This document shows, piece by piece, positions 11,244 through 24,500 of a stretch of DNA of 64,000 nucleotides. The stretch's first letter is position 1. Each line of letters opens with the position of its first letter. The position numbers and the translations under genes are program-made. The stretch is from Lathyrus oleraceus (lineage: Eukaryota; Streptophyta; Magnoliopsida; Fabales; Fabaceae). Location: NCBI RefSeq assembly GCF_024323335.1, contig NC_066581.1, forward strand, positions 178,677,330 through 178,741,329, written 5' to 3'. The notes under the pieces are model-generated. The model saw nothing but the letters and a program-made list of their open reading frames with translations. It ran no database searches and had not been told where the DNA came from.

Positions 11244-14200
11244 TCAAGCGAACAACTCCGGATAAGACTCCTTCATCTGACTCTCAAGTTCCCAAGTCAC
11301 ATTGCCACCTGCTGGTCCTCCCCAAGCTACCTTCACTAAGGCAATCTCTTTACCTCGCAACTGCTTCAACTCTCGATCCTCAATCCTCATAGGTGATGTC
11401 TCAACAGTCAGGTTATCTCTCACCTGTACATCATCTACTTGGACTACATGCGACGGATCATGAATGTATCTCCTCAACTGAGACACATGAAAAACCTCAT
11501 GCAAATTCGCAAGCGACGGCGGTAAAGCGATACGATAGGCTACCTCTCCTATCCTCTCCAAAATCTGGTAAGGACCAATAAATCGAGGTGTCAACTTCTT
11601 CGACTTCAAGGCTCGACCAACACCAGTTATCGGAGTAACACGAAGAAACACATGATCTCCCTCTTGGAACTCAAGTGACTTCCTCCTCCTATCATGATAA
11701 CTCTTCTGACGACTTTGAGCAATTCTCATCTTATCCTGAATCATCTTAATCTTTTCCGTAGTTTGTTGAACAATCTCCGGTCCAACCACAACACCCTCAC
11801 CGGACTCATACCAACATAAAGGCGTCCGACATCTCCTACCATACAAAGCTTCAAACGGTGCCATACCAATGCTCGAATGAAAACTATTGTTGTAGGTAAA
11901 CTCAATCAAAGGCAAATAACAATCCCAAGCACCTCCTCTTTCCAAAACACAAGCTCTCAAAAGATCCTCTAATGACTGAATCGTCCTCTCAGTCTGACCA
12001 TCAGTCTGCGGATGATATGCAGAACTCAATCTCAGCTTAGTTCCCAAAGCCTTCTGCAACCCTTCCCAGAACTTCGATGTAAATCTAGGATCTCTGTCCG
12101 AAACAATACTAGACGGAATACCATGCAAACTTACAATCTTCTCAATATACAACTCAGCTAGCCTCTCTAACGGATAATCCATTCTGATCGGAATGAAATG
12201 AGCCGACTTCGTCAATCTATCAACAATCACCCAAATAGCCTCAAAATTCTTACTTGTTCTCGGCAAACCAGAAACAAAATCCATACTGATACTGTCCCAC
12301 TTCCACTCTGGAATAGCCAACGGTTGCATTAGCCCAGACGGCTTCTGATGCTCAATCTTCGACTTCTGACAAGTCAAACAGGAATACACAAAACTTGCAA
12401 TTTCTCTTTTCATTCCAGGCCACCAAAATAACCTTTTCAAATCATGATACATCTTAGTAGCTCCAGGATGAATACTCAAACCACTACGATGTCCTTCTTC
12501 AAGAATACTCTTCTTAAGTTCGGTAACATCCGGAATACACACCCGATCACCAAATCTCAAAACACCATTCTCATCAACTCTGAATTCACCACTTTGACCT
12601 TGATTCACTAAAGTCATCTTATCAACCAAAAGTACATCGGATTTCTGACCCTCTCTGATCTCATCCAGAATACCACTCGTTAACTTCAACATTCCCAATT
12701 TAACACTATTGTGAGTACTCTCACACACCAAACTCAAATCTCTAAACTGTTCAATTAAATCCAATTCTTTAACCATTAACATAGACATATGTAATGATTT
12801 CCGACTCAATGCATCAGCTACTACATTTGCTTTACCCGGATGGTAATTCAAACCAAAATCATAATCCTTCAGAAACTCTAACCATCTCCTCTGTCTCATA
12901 TTCAGCTCTTTCTGATCAAACAAATACTTTAAACTCTTATGGTCACTGAAAACTTCAAATCTGGACCCGTACAAATAATGCCTCCATAACTTCAGAACAA
13001 ATACCACAGCTGCCAACTCTAAATCATGCGTCGGATAGTTCCTCTCATGAACCCTCAGCTGTCTCGAAGCGTAAGCTATAACCTGCTTATTCTGCATCAA
13101 CACACCACCTAAACCCAACAATGAAGCATCACAGTAAACTTCAAATAATTCCGACGAACTCGGTAATATCAGAATAGGAGCAGTAGTTAACCTTCTCTTT
13201 AACTCTTGGAAACCTTCTTCACATTTTGAATCCCAAACAAACGCTTGCCCCTTTCTAGTCAACATCGTCAACGGTAACGCCAACTTGGAAAATCCTTCGA
13301 TGAACTTCCTATAATAACCTGCAAGTCCAAGAAAACTCCTTATCTCAGAAACTGACTTCGGAGCTTCCCACTTAGATACCGCTTCTATCTTAGAAGGATC
13401 AACAGCAACACCACCTCTTGAAATCACATGACCAAGAAAACTAACCTCCTCTAACCAAAATTCACACTTGGATAGTTTAGCAAACAACTTCTTTTCTCAC
13501 AGAACTCCTAAAACCATTCTCAAATGTTCAGCATGCTCTTCTTCAGATTTCGAGTACACCAAAATGTCATCAATAAACACCACCACAAACTGATCTAGGT
13601 ACGGATGGAAAATCCTATTCATATACTCCATAAATACTCCAGGCGCATTAGTCACACCAAAAGGCATCACAGAATACTCATAATGCCCATACCTTGTTCT
13701 GAAAGCAGTCTTCTGAATATCCTCAGTTTTCACACGTATCTGATGATACCCAGATCTCAAATCTATCTTGCTGAACACACTAGCACCAACCAACTGATCC
13801 ATCAAATCATCAATCCTCGGCAAAGGATACCGATTCTTGATCGTTACTTTATTCAGTTGCCTGTAGTCCACACACAATCTCATAGTACCTTCTTTTTTCT
13901 TAACCAACAACACTGGTGCACCCCACGGTGACACACTCGGACGAATAAATTTCTTATCCAACAGATCTTCCAACTGACTCTTCAATTCAGCTAACTCAAC
14001 AGCAGACATACGATACGGAGCCATCGATATCGGCCTAGTACCAGGTACCAAATCAATCGAGAATTCCACTTCACGCTCTGGCGGTAATTCATTCACTTCT
14101 TCCGGAAACACATCAGGAAAATCACACACCACAGCTAGATCGCCAATCACCAGTTTATCTTTAGCCTCCAAAGTCGCTAACAGCATAAACAACTCTGCCC

Positions 14201-15614
14201 CATTAGCTACTTCCTCATTCACTTGCCTTGCTGATAGAAACAAACTCTTTTCTTCCTCCACCTCAGGAAAAATCACAGTCTTATCGAAACAGTTGATATA
14301 GACTCGGTTAAACACCAACCAATTCATACCCAAGATAACATCAATCTGCACTAACGGGAGACACACAAGGTCTATCCCAAAGTCTCTACCAAAAATACTC
14401 AAAGGACAACTCAAACAAACCGAAGTAGTAGTCACTGAACCCTTCGCAGGAGTATCAATCACCATACTACCCAACATCTTAGATATCTCTAACTTAAGTT
14501 TCACAGCACAATCCACAGATATAAAAGAATGAGTCGCACCTGTGTCAATAATAGCTACAAGAGGAAAGCCATTAATATAACACGTACCTCGGATCAAACG
14601 ATCATCTGCAAAAGTCTCAGAACCTGATAAAGCAAAAACTTTGCCTCCCGACTGATTCTCTTTCTTTGGCTTAGGACACTGTGGGCTGATATGACCCACT
14701 TCTCCACAGTTGAAACAAGTCACAGTCTTCGACCGACACTCTGCAGCCAAATGACCACCTCTGCCACACTTGAAACACTTCATCTCAGCACTGGTACACT
14801 CATGAACACGATGTCCAGCCCGACCACATCTGTAACACTTAACAGGGGCACTAGAGTCTCCCCCACTAGGCCTCTTCATCCCACTCTGCCTCTGAAAACC
14901 TTTGCCAGCTGCATACGGTTTTCCACGATCAGTCTGATTCTTGCCTTTCCTATCAACTCTCTGCTGATAGTTCTCAGCTCTGGCCTTGGAATCCTGCTCA
15001 AAAATCCTGCAACAGTCAACCAAATCAGAAAACACTCTAATCCTTTGATACCCAATCGCCTGCTTGATCTCGGGACGCAACCCGTTCTCAAACTTCACAC
15101 ACTTGGAAAATTCCCCAGCAGCCTCAGCATAGGGAGTATAATACTTAGACAACTCTGTGAACTTAGCAGCATACTCCGTAACAGACCGGTTACCCTGCTT
15201 CAATTCCAAGAACTCTATCTCTTTCTTCCCTCTGACATCCTCTGGAAAATACTTCCTCAGGAACCTCTCTCTGAACACAGCCCAAGAAATCTCAGCATTT
15301 CCAGCAGTTTCCAACTCAGTGCGGGTAGCAACCCACCAATCATCAGCTTCCTCTGACAGCATATGTGTACCGAACCTGACCTTCTGGTTCTCAGCACACT
15401 CAGTTACTCTGAAGATTCTCTCAATCTCCTTCAACCACTTCTGAGCACCATCTGGATCGTATGCGCCCTTGAACATTGGAGGATTGTTCTTCTGGAACTC
15501 ACTCAACTGACGAGCAGCTCCCATTCCCACAACATTCGGATTCCCTCCAAGTACTCCAGCTAGCATACCCAGAGCCTCAGCAATCGCAGCATCATCTCTA
15601 CCTCTTCCAGCCAT
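11244..15614 (-). pseudogene. gag-pol: Tekay-type gag-pol polyprotein, one in-frame stop
   Basis: One frame of about 1457 codons starts at ATG 15614 (MAGRGRDD...), about 110 bp inside the PBS. Order: gag capsid-like region; three CCHC zinc knuckles ([42 protein letters not shown]; about residues 255-315); aspartic protease with DTGA; RT with FIDD in place of YIDD (near 13565-13576); RNase H ([14 protein letters not shown]); integrase with an HHCC region and D, D, E residues (SMDFVSG, VSDRDP, QTERTIQ); and a chromodomain-like tail ending ...[12 protein letters not shown] at 13497-13499 interrupts RT just after the FIDD region, where relatives usually carry arginine; CGA to TGA by deamination fits. 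Frame and domains are otherwise intact on both sides. The downstream part has no ATG at its beginning: translation would restart only at a TTG, so it is not a separate gene. The single stop disables the copy unless read through. Confidence 0.93.
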
Positions 15615-15722
15615 CTTTATTCTGAAAACCCAAACAAGCTAAACAATAAGAACTGATAGGGTTACACAACACCTATCCCGTACAGGGGAAACAGAATAAC
15701 TACGACTCGACACGACCGACTA

Positions 15723-15735
15723 TGCTCTGATACCA
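15723..15735 (-). other. Primer-binding site (initiator tRNA-Met type) of Tekay-type element
   Basis: On the minus strand it reads TGGTATCAGAGCA, a few bases inside the 5' LTR (15740-17835). This is the standard plant initiator-Met PBS. Confidence 0.92.
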
Positions 15736-15739
15736 CTAA

Positions 15740-17835
15740 TGTAACACCCTTCTAAATACCCCAAAATATTTAATTAAAATAATAACACATTAATCAGAGT
15801 AATTATGCCCCGAAGGGTGTCACACAATAATTTCACACATTTATCAACATATCCTGTCATGCTCCTTTATTTTATTCAAAATAGAAAGTATCTGCATAAT
15901 ACGCAGCGGATAGAATCAATCCAATTATTCCAAACATGTAACATATTACATGCAAAATGGTTCACAACCAATCAATAAAATATTCAAACATCCCATCCCG
16001 ATGTTACATCTATCAGAGCATGACCCACTAAGGAGACTACACTAGACTCCAAGCATTTGCTTCTACTCAACTCACTGCTCGTTACCTGAAAAATAGTTGT
16101 AAGGGTGAGTTCCTCAATCAATATAACAAGCATTATACAACAACATGTAATGTTAAGTAAATAACGCATCAAATCACCCTAACCAGACTACCCACTCCAT
16201 AACGGCAGTATCAACGCAAACCTCATACTCAACAATAACAAATAGCATATGTATATCTCAAAACATGCTCAACACCAACAACACAACGCAACGATTTACT
16301 CACTAATTCCTCACGATGGGAATTAGCTACAGCCCCACAGGCTATGCCATGCATTCATTATGCAATGAGACTCCATAAAATGCGGTACCGACTCTTCTTG
16401 AACATATAGTCCAAGCTCACCGATCCCTCCGGATACGGCTACTGAGCTCACTAGTCCCACTCATTGAGATCTAATGACTCACTCACTAATTCCTCACCAT
16501 GGGAATTAGCTACAGCCCCAAAGGCTAGACTATGCACACTACTCATCTAGTATGCAAACATCAGCAACAATCCACAACTCACTAATTCCTCACAATGGGA
16601 ATTAGCTACAGCCCCAAAGGCTAGACTATGCATGCTAATCACCTAGCAATGCAGCAACAACAACAATTCAAGAATAGACATATGCTCACACTCTAAGCCA
16701 TAAAAACAGTCTATTCACAATTGCATACATAACTGATACATTTACAGTATAATGCATACCAACCAACACATTTTGTCAATACATTTATCACAAAAGCATA
16801 TCACAACATGTCATAAAATCAAACACAGTATTAGCACACTCTACTAATACCTATACTACTCAAAACAACGGGAAATGATCCCTGTTACATCATACCTCAG
16901 CTAAGTCTCACTACTCAGCCTAACAGTCACAAACTGCACAACAACAGCACAGGAAATCACAATCCTGCCCATACGCGTATTGCCTATGCCCATACGCGTA
17001 TTGCCCAAATCCTGACCAAGCCATACGCGTATTGCCCACTTCCATACGCGTATGATACGCGTACCAACTTCTCATACGCGTACCAACAGAGACAATTTTA
17101 CGTTAAAAACATCATCCTCCTCATCCATACGCGTATTGCCTAGCGCCATACGCGTACCAGCCATCTCATACGCGTATTGCCTAGTGCCATACGCGTATGA
17201 CCAGAAACCAGATTTTCAGATCTGCCATGGCTTTTCCTGCTACGAGTTCTATTCGATCTAACCTTCCACAGTCCAATTTTACACAGAAGATCACTCATAT
17301 CCTCTAACCCGAATCATTCCCTATTCGATTTCACAACTCCTAACATTATCACATACAATTCCTACGAATTTCTTTCGATTATCACCCAATTTCGTTCATC
17401 AATTATTTCCCCAAATTCATCATAATCGTCCAATTCAAAGGTAAATTAAAGGTCTATCACTACCCATGACATATTATCATATAATACCCGTCAATCAACG
17501 GTAAACCCCCCTTACCTGAGTTAATCCGGCAGCCTCTGAGCTCCAAGCTTCTCCTTCCTTCAACCTTCGTTCTCTGGTTCTCTTTTTGCCCTTTTCCACG
17601 TTCTGTCTTTTTTTTCCTTTTCACGTGAAAGTAACTCTTTTTACTCAATGGGACCTTTTTACTGATTTCCAATTTTATTTCAATAATAAAAATAATAACC
17701 CAATAATAATAATCCCAATAATTATTATTCCAAAATAATAATATTATTAATCCAACTTCCAATTATTCAATTAAATTAATAAATAAAATATTAATTTAAA
17801 TTAAATAATTAGCTTATTTTAATTGGGGTGTTACA
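15740..17835 (-). repeat. 5' LTR of Tekay-type element
   Basis: 2096 bp, nearly identical to 9107-11201. Visible differences are one A/T change in the GGGAAT.AGC block, one T/A change in ACAGTAT.ATGC and one extra G in AACAACGGG. The minus-strand transcript of the element should start within this copy. Confidence 0.95.
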
Positions 17836-17840
17836 CAATC

Positions 17841-19439
17841 CATCTCCAAATTATGGTACAATTGCTTTCAAAATCCTTTCGAGGTAAACATTTTGCATAG
17901 ACTCATCACATTGGGGCAAGATGAGCCATACAGGAGCAAGTCATCTCCCTGACTTCAAGCTGTTCAAGGGAAAGCTTTTTCACACGTCAGCAAATGCAGA
18001 GTTCAAGATGAGTGTCGGGGAATCATGCTATCATCCCATAAAACAGTCATCTGGCAGACAAAAGCCTTTCTACAAAAAAAAAAACCTTATCTTCCAATAC
18101 CCACGCAGGGGCATTTTGAAAACCTGCAACTCATTACATAAATCATCCTCATGCATTAGTCATGTCACTTTGCTCTAAGATGAAACCATGCATATCATAA
18201 AATTCATCGGGTCTAACCCCATAACATGAACCTGGCATCAAAAAGCCTTGAAACACAAAATCTGACACCAAAGCCCAACGTCGCTTGGCCATTTCAAAGT
18301 CCAGTTTTCGTCTGCTAATTTATTTCAAAGTCCAGCTCCCATCTGGCAACTTATTTCAAAAGCCCAGTTCCCGTCTGGAAACTTATTTCAAAAGCCCATT
18401 TCCCGTCTGGCAATTTATTTCAAAGCCCAGTTCCAGTCTAGCAATTTGTTTCAAAGTCCAGTTCTCGTCTGGCAACTTATTCCAAAGTCCAGTTCCCGTC
18501 TAGAAAACTATATCAGAAATCAGTTCTTGTACGACAAATCATTTGCCAAATACCAGTTCTCGTCTGTTAAATTATCTCCTAATACCAGTTCTTGTCTGGT
18601 AGGTCACCTATTTCGATACCAGTTCTCGTCTGGTAGTCAATTATTTTTTACCAATTCTCGTCTAGTAGCCTACTTTAAAAATCAGTTCCTGTCGGACAAA
18701 CAAAAACAAATTCAGTCGCGTCTGACACTTCAATTATTTTTACCAGTTCGCGTCTGGTAACATATCCTTCAAGTGCTGGCCTCACCTGGCAGTTCAGTTT
18801 CCTTCACCAGTTCTCATCTGGCAGTTCCCATTTAAAGTCCAACCTCATTAGCAGTCAAGAATAAAACCCTACAAAAACATCCATATACCCAGTTGCATTC
18901 CCACATTTATCACATGAATCATCCATACATGGTTTTCCTACAACAACAGAAAATTCAAAAAAACACAGTCTTATCAATCATCAGCATACTCATGCATAAC
19001 ACTCCCACAAAATGGGAATTTCAACAAAACAAAAATCATTTGCATTCCTACATGCACATCCTAAATAACCCCAGCAATTGCATACTTGCATGCATCTCAT
19101 GCATCATCCCATGCATGGTATTCCCACCTAAAGTGGGACATCATACAAAAATCAAAAGTAAAATGTCAAGACCCAAGGTCATTCATGTATATCTTGGACA
19201 TTCCTCATTCCAAATGAAGTTATTACCCTGCATATGGTCGTGGGATTATATCTCAGTAAATCATTTTTTCGACTTTATGATTAATAATGATATTCCCAGC
19301 ATTTTTCTTTACAGTCATTGCTCCCCAAGCAGAGGTTACCCTAAAAAGTCTCTTATGAGCTTTTTCCCCTGCAGAGCATTTCTAGTAAATCTCCCTCAAA
19401 AGGAGTCCTTTCTTAAATATTTCCCCCAACAGACGAATA
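17841..19439 (+). repeat. Interior of outer element after the Tekay insertion, with ~30-bp tandem repeats
   Basis: No gene. From about 18290 to 18840 there are some 17 degenerate units of about 30 bp built on CCAGTTCCCGTCTGGCAA.TTATTTCAAAG, drifting to ACCAGTTCTCGTCTGGTA. Each unit contains CCAG...CTGG and can form a small hairpin. The 226-codon open frame at 18893-19573 is low-complexity, matches no family I recognise and partly overlaps the 178-bp array, so I do not call it a gene. Confidence 0.6.
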
Positions 19440-20119
19440 TTCGAGATACTGCTTCATTTATCTGGAGAATCTCATTTCTCTGTTTGAGATACTGCTCTAA
19501 GTATCCTCGGAGAGTCTTAGATTCAATTAAGGTATCATTCCCTTGTTCGGAATATCTTAATTCTATCATATAAGATGCTGCTTCGACTCGATACAGAGAA
19601 TCTCATTTTTACTGTTTGAGATACTGCTTCATCAATATGAAGAGTCCCATTTCAGATTTTTTAGAGGTACTGCTCTAAGTATCCTCGGAGAGTCTTAGAT
19701 TCAATTAAGGTATCATTCCCTTGTTCGGAATATCTTAATTCTATCATATAAGATGCTGCTTCGACTCGATACAGAGAATCTCATCTTTACTGTTTGAGAT
19801 ACTGCTTCATCAATATGAAGAGTCTCATTTCAATTTTTTTAGAGGTACTGCTCTAAGTATCCTCGGAGAGTCTTAGATTCAATTAAGGTATCATTCCCTT
19901 GTTCGGAATATCTTAATTTTGTCATATAAGATGCTACTTTGACTCGATACAGAGAATCTCATTTTTACGGTTTGAGATACTGCTTCATCAATATGAAGAG
20001 TCTCATTTCAAATTTTTTAGAGGTACTGCTCTAAGTATCCTCAGAGAGTCTTAGATTCAATTAAGGTATCATTCCCTTGTTCGGAATATCTTAATTTTGT
20101 CATATAAGATGCTGCTTCG
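19440..20119 (+). repeat. 178-bp tandem array of outer element, left part
   Basis: Units marked by CTTCGACTCGATACAGAGAA start at 19581, 19759, 19937 (variant) and 20115, a constant 178-bp spacing. Each unit holds GAGATACTGCTTCATCAATATGAAGAGTC-type words, CTCTAAGTATCCTCGGAGAG and TTAAGGTATCATTCCCTTG. The inner Ogre inserted inside a unit and duplicated CTTCG (20115-20119, 53746-53750). The array resumes at 53746. Confidence 0.92.
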
Positions 20120-21323
20120 TGTAGCACCTCAAATTTGCACCTACCTTTTGTACATTAATTTTCATGATTAGGTCATTAACATAACATAGTCCACTGCATA
20201 GCATTGCATTATCCTTTGCCCAAGTGCAAGTCATCAGACAAGATTAGGTCAAACTGATCAGGAGAATCAGTCAAGCAAGCAAGCATGTGCCATTTTCAAG
20301 GAAGCAAAGCCCTAGGGTTGGTTTATCAAGTTCATATGATCATGTGATCATTTGGAAGTGGTTTGGCCAAAGATTGGATGATCAAAGCTCAACAGTCAAG
20401 CTGAATTTCATCTGAAACCCTAGAAAGTCAACTGTAGTTAACTGTGGTCAACTGTGCCTAAATTCATGGATTTGAAGGTGGGAGATGGTTTGAAAGGCTT
20501 CATTCATGTCCATACAAGTCTCATTTGACATTTCAAAGATCAAGATTGAAGAATTTGAGGTCAGATGAAAAGTTTCCAGAAATAGTAAATGACCTGTAAT
20601 TGGAAACTGCCAAAAATGGAAAGTTCTTCTCCTCAAATTTACATCATCATACAAGCTTCAAATGGATTTTTGTCCAACATGAAAGTTGAAGATCTTGCTC
20701 GCACCTTTCCAAAAAGTCCAAGAACACCCATTTCTCATGTGTGGTTGGCAAGTTATGATCATATCATTATCAAGAAAAGTTGAACTTCAAAGTGGCATAA
20801 CTCTTGAACCATTTGGCCAATTTGAGTGATTCTTTTTTGAGCAAACTCCATTTGACATGTACTATCATAATCCATCATCACATTTCATCAAAAATCATCA
20901 CATCAAAAGTCCATTTTTCAAGTGATCAATTTGAATTTTGGTGGGAAAAAAGGCCATTTTGAAAAATACACATGATTTTCACTCCAAACCACTTCCAACA
21001 GCATTAAAACAGAAATTTGGATTTGCTTCAAATGAGTTTCTACTGTTCCATTGGTTCTATGTGAAAAAGGGCATTTTGGCCAAGTTACATGACATAAGCA
21101 TTTGCACTAATCCAATTCATTTTTGCTAATCATGATTAACAGTTGGATTAAGAGGTGGTATAAGACCTTAATTGTAACAGAATTCACATTAACACAATCA
21201 CAATTTCAGATCCAAACAGAAAAATCTCCAAATTCTCTCAAATTCTTCCAAAAAACTTTTTCACTTTGTTCATCAAAATTCATCATTCTTCTTGCTTGTT
21301 CTTGTGTGGTTCATCATCTGCAG

Positions 21324-21542
21324 GTACTATAGGAGATCTGTTGAAGGAGAATCGTGGAAAATCTTGAAGAATCACCACTGTTGAACATTGATGCTTGCAC
21401 ATGGCAGTGGGAAATTCCTGCGAATTCAAGTGGTTTTGAGCTGAAGCATTGGTTCCATACTTTCATCCAAGCATTCTTGAAGATCTGTTTTGATAATCCA
21501 AGCCTTGAAGAGCACAAATTCAACAGCTGCATCTCCATCAAG
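21324..21542 (+). other. Exon-like segment inside Ogre LTR
   Basis: The segment is bounded by a good 3' splice-site context (pyrimidine-rich, CATCTGCAG) and a consensus 5' splice site (CAAG/GTAAGT), and is 219 nt long. It holds a 71-codon ORF (21354-21569) that continues past the donor and is identical in the other LTR (50206-50421). Whether it is spliced is unknown, and I recognise no protein family. Confidence 0.35.
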
Positions 21543-24500
21543 GTAAGTTTCGACCGAGCTAATTCTTGAAATCTTCATGTGGCTTTTGTAGATCCTAGTT
21601 AGTAGAGCACACTGCAGCTTAAATCGTGCAATTTCATTGAGATTTGATGAAGATATCTTGATTTGAAGTTTGAACACCAAAACTTGTTTCTATCGAATCT
21701 CTTGCCATGCATAAAATTAGGATAAATCATGTTTAGATTGTTGATGTACGTTGAATGCTGAGTCGATCCATATAATTTTTGTGGATTTCTGTGAGATTTG
21801 TTCATGATGATGATGAATGCTGAAGAACATGATGAACTTGCTTAGGTTTTGTTCCCAGCGCGCGCTTTGATCCATTTTCTTCGCTTCTGCATGCGTTTAG
21901 CCGTTTGTGTGCCATGCTACCAATTGCTAGGCGCCACGTAGTTAATGAAACGGAGCGTTTCATTCTGAAACGCGCTCCATTTGAATTGGCTAGGGGTTCG
22001 ATTCCCCGCTGGCTACAAAATTCACTTGGCCTTGTATTATTTTTCATATGATGCTTATCATGTTCATGCCTTACCTTCTCTTGCATTTTTTATTTTCTTT
22101 CACATTAAAAAATTCATAAATCAAAAAATAATAGTCCAAAGTACATGATTCTCTTTTTGATTTGTTCATTAGCTTGTCTACTTTTTTATGATTATTTTTT
22201 CAAGAATTGTGCACGGATAGATTTTTAAAATGCTTAGGGTTTGCTTTCACATGCCATTCCTTGCACCATGCTCACCATTTGGTTCATGAAATATTGATGG
22301 TTGATCCAAAATGTTTGAAATTTTACATGCATGTTCTAGACATCTTAAGGAGAATTTTGATATGTGATTTGTGATTTTTGAGTTCATGGATTGAGAGATA
22401 TGACATGATCATTAGAGGTGTGACAATTTGTGTCACACCATTTCTTGTGCAACTTCATGATTTTTGTTACCATGCCATATGAGCTCGAAATGACTTGAGG
22501 TTTTGCATGTTGGATCCTCTGGATGTTAGCTCTGAATGTGAATGTTTCTGGAATTTTTGAAGGCATTTCCAATTTGATTGAGATTTTCTTTGTGGATTGA
22601 CCAATTGTTGACTTCTTGTGAGACATGTTTTTATTTGATTTGGGAAATTCTTGTTATTCATTATAAATTCTTGAAATTTGGCATGAGTACTATAGACATC
22701 TTGAAGTTTGCCATAGATTTGGTCTCATTCATTTATCATGTTTAGTTTCTGTTTTATGATTGATTGAAGTGGATGCATGTTTTGATGCTTTGTATGAGCT
22801 TGTTTGAACTTGTGTTGACTTGATAAATTTCATTGACTTGCTTCCCTTGGTCCAAATGAGCTGAAATTGGTTATGTAGGTCATGTTATGAATGCTGTTTA
22901 ATAATGATTTTTTTGAGGATTTATTGAAATGTTTGTGAATTGATTTGAGTTGAGCCATTCTGTTTGGTCCTTTGAGGTTCTAAATTGCATGTTTTGTGCT
23001 CTTTGGTTCATGAAATGATATTGATGAATGATATGAATGTGAAACCACTTGGATTTGATTCTTAATTGTTTCATCTTGATTTTGGATAAGTTTCATGTTC
23101 TGTTTTGTATTTTTGATCTCATTTTGACCCTAGTCTTGTACTAGTGGCTTGTGCTCTCACATTTGAGCTTTGTTTCAGGTTAAAAGCACAATTGCTTATG
23201 CTTGATGATGTGTATCCAATTGGAGTTGGCTTATTGATTGTTTATGACTAACTTTGAGTTTGTTTTGTAGGTTTTGAAACTTGAGTTTGTGCCTTATGGC
23301 TTGCACCTTTGTGCACTGATGCTTGTTATCTGTCTGTGTTGTGGACTTGTAATTGTTTGTTTGCTTTTTGATTGAGCTGAGTACTGATTATATTGGATTG
23401 ATTTCAGGTACCTTAGTTGCTATAGTTATCTTGAGAATTTTCTTTTGCTTTTCTTGCTAGCTTGATCATTGAGGTATAATGATCTCTTCTCCATGTAGTC
23501 TGGAAGACCTGGCCTGTTACTTGGCAAGGCACCTGTCTGAAGTCCTCCTTAAGAGGCAATGTTTGTGCTTGTTTATTTTTGTCCCCAAGCAGGAAAAGAC
23601 CTTTTCATAAGGCAATTGGCAGAACATAAGAGATGTGCAATCCATCTCCTGCTATTCTTGTTGAGTCATCCCTCTGCTCACACCAGGGTGTTGATGCATT
23701 GGGATATTAACCCAAGATCCTTGTACAGTTGTACAGTTGAGTCAGTGTCTTAAGTGTAGAAGGGTTCCCACTTTCTGGACCCACACTTCTTTGTCTGAAG
23801 CTCTCCCTGGCTAGGGATAAGAGCTGTGAAGTCTTATCTTCACTCACCTTTCATCAGCTTCAACCTAACTCTCAATGTTAGGGTTAAGAGCTAACATCAC
23901 CCTGATACAGATTGCTTGCTTTTGCAGCCTAACCTTTTGTTTGAGCCCCACTTGTGTGTATATAGTGTGTGCTATTTGTAATTGTTTGCTTTGCTGTTTG
24001 AGCTGAATAGGATAGGCTTGCTCCCTGTGCAAGTTAGCTAGAGACCTTGACTTAGGGATGATTTTGCATGATAACATCTAGGCTCGAGTTAGTCTCCCTA
24101 GGTGTGTCTCCCTCTGTTATCTGGTTAGGCTAGTCCTGTGTCCCTCCGTAGGGGAACTACGTCGCCCTGATTCTCATACCAGATGAGGTACGTAGGCAGG
24201 AGATGAGCAGATCTCTCCGGGCGCCCGTTTTGTTTTGTCTTTGTGTGTGTCAAGAGATGGATGTAAGCCTAGCGATTGGCATTCCGTATCCTCTTGTTGT
24301 GTGCTTGTGAGTCCGGTATAAGTCCATCAAGTGGCATCTGGTTTTCAGTGTGGGTGTGTTTTGGTTCGGAGTCTGATGTAAGTCCATCGATTGGCATTCG
24401 GATTCCACGTTTGCCTTTGTCTGTTGTGTTTTGTGTGCGTGAGCCGAGCTACGAATGCTCTGATTCTCCTTAGTCCAAGGAGATACGTATGCATAGGACG

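Larger units (their letters stand above)
9107..17835 (-). mobile_element. Full-length Tekay/Del-type chromovirus (Ty3-gypsy) retrotransposon
   Basis: An 8729-bp element on the minus strand, flanked by the 5-bp duplication CAATC (9102-9106 and 17836-17840). LTRs are 9107-11201 (3' LTR) and 15740-17835 (5' LTR). The PBS is complementary to initiator tRNA-Met at 15723-15735 and the PPT lies at 11202-11213. One long gag-pol frame runs from 15614 to 11244 with a single in-frame stop. By eye the LTRs differ by only two substitutions and one 1-bp indel, so the insertion is very recent (tens of thousands of years under a commonly used plant LTR rate of 1.3e-8 per site per year). Assignment to Tekay/Del is from the gag and integrase style, the long LTRs and the chromodomain-like tail. 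Confidence 0.93.

Noticed and set aside
11244..13487. Separate 747-codon gene starting at 13487
   Set aside because: Its first codon is TTG and it continues the RT frame after a single TGA; it is the second part of the polyprotein, not an independent gene.
14691..15356. 221-codon plus-strand ORF
   Set aside because: It lies opposite the gag/protease region of the Tekay polyprotein and has no family-like words; a shadow frame.
18893..19573. 226-codon ORF in the outer element
   Set aside because: Low-complexity composition, no recognisable domain, and it runs into the 178-bp tandem array.
21993..22007. True tRNA gene
   Set aside because: Only a T-arm-like hairpin is visible; no anticodon arm, D-arm or matching acceptor strand.
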